From Pomphorhynchus laevis (Eukaryota > Acanthocephala > Palaeacanthocephala > Echinorhynchida > Pomphorhynchidae): DNA of 64,000 bases. The notes beneath the pieces were generated by a model. That model made no database searches, was not told where the DNA came from, and saw nothing but the letters and a program-made list of their open reading frames with translations. Where the stretch lies: NCBI GenBank assembly GCA_012934845.2, contig WNNJ02002784.1, positions 62,001 through 126,000 on the forward strand. The letters run 5' to 3'. Below, in pieces: positions 58,690-64,000 of this stretch. A program made the translations under genes and the position numbers. Position 1 is the stretch's first letter, and the number at the start of each line of letters is the position of its first letter.

Positions 58690-61165
58690 GAAATAGAAAT
58701 CTTCTTTATTTTAAATATCGAATTTTCGATAGCCAACTGCTATTATCATAAATGTAAAATCGAACATTTGAGCAACAATACCAATTGTTGCTAAAGTTAT
58801 CACTGTCGCAGAAGTCTCAAGTCATTTATAAAAAGGTAAATGTTATTATATTTAATAACATCGATTACTTTAATATGTGATCTTACTTCTTAATCATCGA
58901 CTTGTCGTCGATTGACCATATGAACAAACGATTTATGTTATTTTGGTACTATCAGTATTATTCTATAATTAAAACTTGATTTTTTGCTAAAGTAAAATAT
59001 CTTTAAGTTTTACAGATTGTTGTACGACATTTTTTAAAGTTTCCAATCACATAAATTACGAGGTTGCAAAGTACATGAAGACTTCTAATACGGTCAGCCA
59101 ATCTAGATCATCTTAACTTTTTAGTTTTAATCCACTCTTACTTGATTAAAATCATTCCGAGTAGATGCCCGCAAATATAATTTAATATACTGATTTAAAT
59201 TGCTGAAAATTATAAGATTTCAACACAACAAAAGGCAGTGATAATTTTGCAGTTATAATTCAATAATTAAAATTTAATAATTTTTGTAAAAATACTAAAA
59301 ATAAAATTTCGATAATTTTTGACTAATAAAAGGTCAATAATAATTCTAATTAATAATAATGCAAAACTAGCTCAACATTATTTCATATAAAAAATTTTCT
59401 ATGAATTCAATTAAGTGAAATTCACTTAACATGTTTTGTTCAAAAAATTAAAAGTTATAACTAAAATTATAAAGAATTCAAATAACTCAGAATTCTTATG
59501 AATTGATTAATTGTGTTGCTTTAATATTTCGCAATTTTCTTAACTAGGATGGACCTTAACAAGTAAAGAACTTGTTTATAAACGGTGTAATGAATATTCC
59601 CTAACCTCTCAGGATAGGTTGCAAATAATGCAGCTTAGCGCAGTTATATTTAATGCGTGGTATGTTTTAAAGTTACCAAATCAAATCAGCTAACTGAGTC
59701 TGCGTATTTAATATAATTATAAAATAAACAAAACACAATAATGCTAAATCAAAATTGAATAATTAAATAATAAAATAATTGTTTTTAGATTTTCTATAAT
59801 TTAAATCAAGTTAAAATAAAAAATTGAAATTTAAAATAAACGTCATTTTTATGAATTGACTAATAAATAACAGACGTTGTATCAGAATAAGAATTAGATG
59901 TCATCAGGAGGAACTGCGATGCTATCAGGTTTCGTCCCTGACATGATTTTTAATTGCTTACTATAGTAAGGATTTGACATACATTATAGCAAAGACATTG
60001 GATTTTAAATGCAAAATGACATTTTTATTTAATACATGGATTTACACTTAAGTTCAATTGCTACTTGAATTGGATTTTATCGCCCTATGGATGATGTTAG
60101 TAATTTCATGTTTATTCTCTCATTCACTAAAAATATTATAAATATGCATCAAAATTCAACTAATCAAGTTGGTAGATTATCGGTTCGTTAAACTTTAAGA
60201 AAACAAATTTCTGGAAATACAAGTTTATTATAATTATTATAAAGTTATAAGTTATTAACCTGCCTGAAATGAATTTGCACAGTTAGAAAAATGTAATACT
60301 CAAATATTTGCAACTCCATAGATCTGCATTTAGACCAAAACATTTAGAAATACAAACTAGACGCATTAAAAATCCAAACTCGGTACAAATTGTTTACAAT
60401 TTTTATAAATTGTACAACTTTTAATCGATATGTGTTTCACTATTGACAGATTTTGATCGGGTACCTTCACTGATGGCGAACCAATTGTCATTCCAATGCA
60501 AAAATACTATTAAATGAGATATTAATTATTCCTGAGTGGGTTATAGGAGGAAATGGATATCAATATCGACTAACTGTTCATTCTTCAGTCATGAAGTTAG
60601 ACATCAAGTGTAATTAGCTAAAGAACATAAATGATCGGTTTTAATTGCTCAAATAAGGTACTTAAGGTACATTGTGTATATTTAATCGTGCATTTTAGTT
60701 ATTATTCCAGAATGTGGACCTTGTAATATGCATATTAAACATATTTAGTAATGTATCGATTGATTCAATGACGAATTTTCAGGCAGTTAAGAGAATTTGT
60801 TTAAATTTAAATGATGAATTTTATAAAAATTTGTAATTTAACAATAAGTACTTGCATGCTTATTTTATAAATTTCACAGAATAAATTTTATTAAATTAAT
60901 AAATTAATTAATTGATTAAATAATATAATAATTAATTTAAATCAAATCAATTTAAATAAATTTATATTTATAAATCGTTAGCAACCACTTTTTAAAAATA
61001 AAATATATAATTTTGAAAATATGCTGAATTTCTCTAATTTTGGTGGGAATACGTCAAAATACTTTTTTAACAAATAGAATATTGTAAAAAACTAATTTAC
61101 TAATTTTAATATCAATTTGTATCAATTCTTTCCGATTTCGTTAATACTTTGTTTTCTGTTTTACT
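58690..61165. other. AT-rich intergenic DNA
   Basis: No gene. At 59885-59945 lies GATGTCATCAGGAGGAACTG followed by CGATGCTATCAGGTTTCG. It is in the same orientation as the diverged copies at 30540 and 30795, and inverted relative to 23385. Confidence 0.5.
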
Positions 61166-61435
61166 TTATGCTTTGGAAGGACCCATAATATGCATTTTAA
61201 AGGACATTTCACTTAAACACCCCAAATGTTTATGTTCAGTGATATATTCATATCTAATTGATTTATTCATCAAACTATTACGTACCATAACGCATAAATT
61301 CTTACAACTATATTCGTAGTTGTAAGAATCTTTGTCACCATTTGCTGTCAGTCTTGGTAAATCATTTGCTGAGTAGGTAGTTATCATAGAGCATTCTAAG
61401 CTAAATGACGTAATACCAAACGTCTCTATCTTCAA
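61166..61435 (-). CDS. Unrecognised 89-codon open frame
   Basis: The frame begins MKIETFGITSFSLECSMITT and ends SEMSFKMHIMGPSKA. Composition is less biased than other short frames here and includes Cys, Trp-free segments and a 13-bp perfect hairpin (61298-61329, loop TATTCG). No domain recognised, and no splice or promoter evidence. It could be an exon, a retroelement remnant or chance. Confidence 0.25.
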   Translation of the reverse strand: MKIETFGITSFSLECSMITTYSANDLPRLTANGDKDSYNYEYSCKNLCVMVRNSLMNKSIRYEYITEHKHLGCLSEMSFKMHIMGPSKA

Positions 61436-62276
61436 CCTTTTTATTACTAACGCGAAAATATGTAATTGCTCACATTAACATTTTTATTCATTAAAAAGAG
61501 ATTACATTTTCCTGGTATTCATAGGAAAATGAATTTGATATTTTCAATAAATGTACAAAAACGAGAGTCGAAGATTCGTAATAAATTTCATCATTTCAGC
61601 CAGTTTTGATAATTGTTTCTTTTTAGATTTGCTGCTAGCCGTTAGCAATTGATGATTTGGGAATTGCTTTATAATTATACAATTACCATCATTAAAAGAA
61701 TAAATGCGTATTAATATAATAAAAATAATTAATTGGAATAAATATCTAATTCACCATTGAAATATATATTCGTATGATAAGCATCGCTTATATATATTAG
61801 TTAATTATAAATGCACGTAATATTTAGTAATATTAAATAATTCCAATTAATATTTCAAGAATATTAATGACACGACTACATCTGATAGATATACATAAAA
61901 TATAAAAATATTTATAAAATAAAAATATATATTTTTATAAACTGAAATATATAAAAATAAAGTGTGTGCATACTTAAAATTCCATTTCATCCTTAGTTGA
62001 AATTTCGTAAAAAACGTCAACATTGTGATTGATGTTCATCATCAACATGTCGCTGACTTTTCTGTTTACAAAATTGATGCTTGTAAGAGCATGAATTCAA
62101 TGCATAAGACATATCTTCTAAAAGCAGATATGTCATAGAATTTCAGAAGAGATGTCTTAGTTGTAACGGTGGTTTTCTTATAAAAAGAAGCTTTTGCAGT
62201 TCTGCCATGGATGCTAATATCTGTATATAAATCTTACATTAAGATTATAATCTAGAAATCACTTAGTGACATATTT
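61436..62276. other. Intergenic, hairpin near the downstream exon
   Basis: AT-rich. GACATATCT / AGATATGTC inverted repeat at about 62109-62136, and TTTTTAAACCC / GGGTTTAAAAA at 62274-62302, the latter overlapping the end of the minus-strand exon. Confidence 0.5.
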
Positions 62277-62405
62277 TTAAACCCGACTCAAGGGTTTAAA
62301 AATTGCCATGGAATCGTCGATATTTACTAAACTTGGTTGTGTATCCTTTGAAAGGGGAATAGGTACTCTTACTTGATCGATTGCATCGTATGGTTCTCGT
62401 TTCAT
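62277..62405 (-). CDS. Probable 3'-terminal coding exon of an unidentified small protein
   Basis: On the minus strand, a pyrimidine tract and acceptor AATTTTTTCAG (ending at 62406) lead straight into ATG and 42 codons: MKREPYDAIDQVRVPIPLSK, then DTQPSLVNIDDSMAIFKPLS, then RV and stop. The mix of Pro, Asp, Val and Ile is typical of real protein and unlike chance AT-rich frames. An upstream donor-like GCGATCG|GTAATA near 62572 could end a leader exon. It lies head to head with the TXNDC17-like exon, about 430 bp apart. I do not recognise the family. The coding sequence may begin here or in an upstream exon I cannot identify. Confidence 0.45.
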   Translation of the reverse strand: MKREPYDAIDQVRVPIPLSKDTQPSLVNIDDSMAIFKPLSRV

Positions 62406-62839
62406 CTGAAAAAATTAAATTGTGAAAATATAATGCCAACAGACAACATAATCGAGTCAAGTGGAATTTTTTGCAAAAATCACTTAATTTAAAAGAGAAA
62501 AGTTTTCTACAACCTCGTTGTATTGTTTGAAAATAAAACATTCGAAATGTTATCAGAATTCCGACATATTACCGATCGCAATGCGTAATGCGAATAGTTA
62601 TAAATAATAAATGTCACAAAGTTATAAACAATGAATGCACATTATATAAATGGATTAAATGTGTGCTTGTAAAGTGTATCTGAGAACGTATGTGCAGTTG
62701 AAAGTTTTATTTCTACAAATAGCATTGATGATAAAGATATGTAACTTAATATTAAACTTGAATTAAAGAATCTGTAATTGATTGTTAATTTAGATACTCC
62801 GGAATTTTCACCACATTAATGTTACTAGATATAACCATA
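62406..62839. promoter_or_regulatory. Probable shared divergent promoter interval
   Basis: It separates the minus-strand exon from the plus-strand TXNDC17-like start. It contains the presumed short intron of the minus gene and AT-rich sequence with TATATAA-like runs near 62645. The head-to-head layout suggests a bidirectional promoter, an inference only. Confidence 0.3.
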
Positions 62840-63017
62840 ATGGAATCTGAAAATAAACGGCTTAAAAGCGTTGGGCTATTTACGGCAACAGTAAATACAG
62901 TAAAGGATCTTTACAAACAGGTCGACATTATTACTAAAAATGAAAAAAGACCATTCATACTATTTTTCGGATCATTGACTGAAAGTGGAGAAAGTTGGTG
63001 TTCAGACTGTAGAAATG
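62840..63017 (+). CDS. TXNDC17 (TRP14)-like thioredoxin-fold protein, first exon
   Basis: From the ATG at 62840 the frame reads MESENKRLKSVGLFTATVNT, VKDLYKQVDIITKNEKRPFI, then LFFGSLTESGESWCSDCRN. The family (cytosolic TRP14, a disulfide reductase linked to thioredoxin reductase) has FAYFTGSKDAGGKSWCPDC at the same place, so the active site here is WCSDC with Ser for Pro. The exon ends at 63017 in an AAATG|GTAATA donor; beyond it the frame soon stops. The remaining exons are not found to the window end. An in-frame ATG at 62819 would add 7 residues; I prefer 62840 by comparison with family length. The protein would act in cytosolic redox control. Confidence 0.8.
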
Positions 63018-63324
63018 GTAATAAATTTTAACTATTACAATTTACCATCAAAATCCAAGGATTTATCCACCTTGGTTTTTAATCTTTAATTTAACGATAA
63101 ATAATCAAACAGTATTAATAATAATTAGACAAGGTCACAAAAAATATTTTAATTTTGACTTTATATCCTTAAGTTACCTTTGTGGGAAATAAAGATGAGT
63201 CAAATTTCAATAAAGTTGAGTCAAATTCTAATTTTGCAAAATTCAATTTCCTTAAAGAATTGAACATTTCCTTGTGAAAAATATTTCTTTTTTACGAAGA
63301 ATTTCATTTCCAAGTGAAAAATAA
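63018..63324. other. Presumed intron of the TXNDC17-like gene
   Basis: AT-rich with no coding sequence. A palindrome-like TTTCCTTGTGAAAAATA and CAAGTGAAAAATA repetition occurs near 63265-63330. Confidence 0.4.
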
Positions 63325-63375
63325 ATGATTTTGATCAATTTATTATATTTGACTAGCTTCTACTAGCATCTTTTG
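63325..63375 (+). repeat. 48-bp direct repeat, left copy
   Basis: ATTTTGATCAATTTATTATA followed by TTTGACTAGCTTCTACTAGC and ATCTTTTG. The same sequence occurs at about 63698-63745. The pair flanks the RT fragment and a hairpin cluster. Confidence 0.9.
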
Positions 63376-63383
63376 TTAAGCTG

Positions 63384-63620
63384 TGCAAGTACTGGGTGGA
63401 TTGGCACAGAGAACAGTAGATGGCCTATGGGGTCACCCTGTTGAACTCCGGATTCAGATTTTAGGTATTGCGAGCCGAAACGAAGATAAGTGGGGTGATC
63501 GTAGCACCAACGTACTTACGCTGCCATTTGAGGAATTTGGGATTCAATTGCTCCCAAGAAAATACGCTTGTCAATAGTGTTAAATGCGTTCGACACGTCG
63601 ATTTTTGTTCACGTGATTTT
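63384..63620 (-). mobile_element. LINE RT fragment (same family as 27.6 and 40.8 kb)
   Basis: One minus-strand frame, interrupted by a single stop near 63510, reads IDVSNAFNTIDKRIFLGAIE (RT motif A), then VRWCYDHPTYLRFGSQYLKS and ESGVQQGDPIGHLLFSVPIH followed by PVLA (the QGDP box and what follows). From memory this pairs with the C-terminal domain seen at 27557-28100. The fragment is cut on both sides. GC-richer than its surroundings. Confidence 0.8.
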
Positions 63621-63692
63621 TCACGTGGGCAAAATCATTTATTGATTAAAATCAATAAATGATTTTTCACTAATCATTTATTAGTGAAAAAT
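63609..63692. repeat. Cluster of three adjoining hairpins
   Basis: TCACGTGA with TCACGTG (63609-63627, two CACGTG E-boxes); a 17-bp perfect inverted repeat AAAATCATTTATTGATT (63631-63647 against 63650-63666, loop AA); and a 12-bp one (63662-63673 against 63681-63692). They sit between the RT fragment and the right 48-bp repeat. Confidence 0.8.
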
Positions 63693-63697
63693 AAATT

Positions 63698-63745
63698 ATT
63701 TTGATCAATTTATTATATTTGACTAGCTTCTACTAGCATCTTTTG
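63698..63745 (+). repeat. 48-bp direct repeat, right copy
   Basis: Matches the left copy at 63325-63375 base for base over the shared part; the sequences diverge right after ATCTTTTG. Confidence 0.9.
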
Positions 63746-64000
63746 AATATACAGATTTTTTATCACAAACAATTCGCCACAATTATGTATATTTAAGCGA
63801 TGTTACATAAACTATCGGAATTAATATTTCCTTAATGCTGCTCTAAAATTACAAATATGTTATTTTCTAGTTTTTATTGACTCGTCGAATATTAAATAAA
63901 TCAGTTATACATATAATTTAAGTTGACATCAATTCTACGTGATGATTTAAGATGGCCGCGAGCTTCGTGATAGTAGTAGAGTCACGTATTTCTTGAAATA
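63746..64000. other. AT-rich DNA to the window end
   Basis: No exon recognised; the next TXNDC17-like exon is not here or is too short to see. Confidence 0.5.

Noticed and set aside
59885-59945. Possible hammerhead ribozyme on the minus strand (CCTGATGA and GGACGAAAC both present)
   Set aside because: The two core boxes are in the wrong order for one ribozyme and the bases next to them do not pair as stem II.
62296-62541. 81-codon minus-strand frame over the terminal exon
   Set aside because: It reads the exon in a different phase; the KREPYDAIDQ frame starts right after a good acceptor and is more protein-like.
63383-63662. Two 64-codon plus-strand frames
   Set aside because: They are shadows of the minus-strand RT fragment with the QGDP box.

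Overview
This window is AT-rich, repeat-dense DNA from an invertebrate animal. Three things point to that: an animal-type MAST kinase with a MAST pre-kinase domain and a PDZ domain, a spliced-looking first exon of a TXNDC17 (TRP14) thioredoxin-like gene, and a repeat load of non-LTR retrotransposons (L2/CR1-like, Jockey/I-like and others) and Penelope-like elements (PLEs). I cannot name the species. An arthropod would fit the Jockey/I-like element, but other invertebrates are possible. No bacterial genes, tRNA, rRNA or CRISPR array were seen, and I recognised no LTR retrovirus, Polinton or other virus-like element.

Layout. 0-10.6 kb is a nested retroelement yard: a GC-richer block that may be LINE ORF1, a 20-bp minisatellite, three copies of a CR1-like LINE 3' end, one nearly full-length L2-like LINE on the minus strand inserted inside one of those copies, and a dispersed unknown repeat (called 'B' here) that in two places is fused to a fragment of the MAST gene. 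11.75-15.07 kb (minus) is an uninterrupted 1103-codon MAST kinase gene with no visible intron. 15.7-23.3 kb is a PLE split by two LINE insertions, followed by a 783-bp duplication of a PLE/LINE junction and further PLE pieces. 23.4-34.7 kb is mostly AT-rich non-coding DNA holding one GC-rich LINE C-terminal remnant, a degenerate tandem repeat and one PLE piece.

Two tandem arrays of about 2.7 kb (34.7-37.45 and 42.2-44.9 kb) share one higher-order repeat whose spacer block recurs at close to 156 + n x 87 bp. Between them lie perfect hairpins, one carrying two full CRE sites, and a second LINE remnant. 45.8-52.2 kb is a minus-strand cluster of PLE copies, one interrupted by a 3.6-kb plus-strand LINE with an 8-bp target-site duplication. 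53.3-55.9 kb is a Jockey/I-like LINE (minus). The last 8 kb contain a foldback element, 21-bp minisatellites, and at 62.3-63.0 kb a head-to-head pair of host exons: a short unknown protein (minus) and TXNDC17-like exon 1 (plus). The presumed first intron of the latter carries an RT fragment flanked by 48-bp direct repeats.

Only the MAST kinase, the TXNDC17-like exon and, less surely, the short minus-strand exon look like host genes. Everything else coding-like is transposable-element debris. All identifications come from reading motifs by eye; no database search was run.
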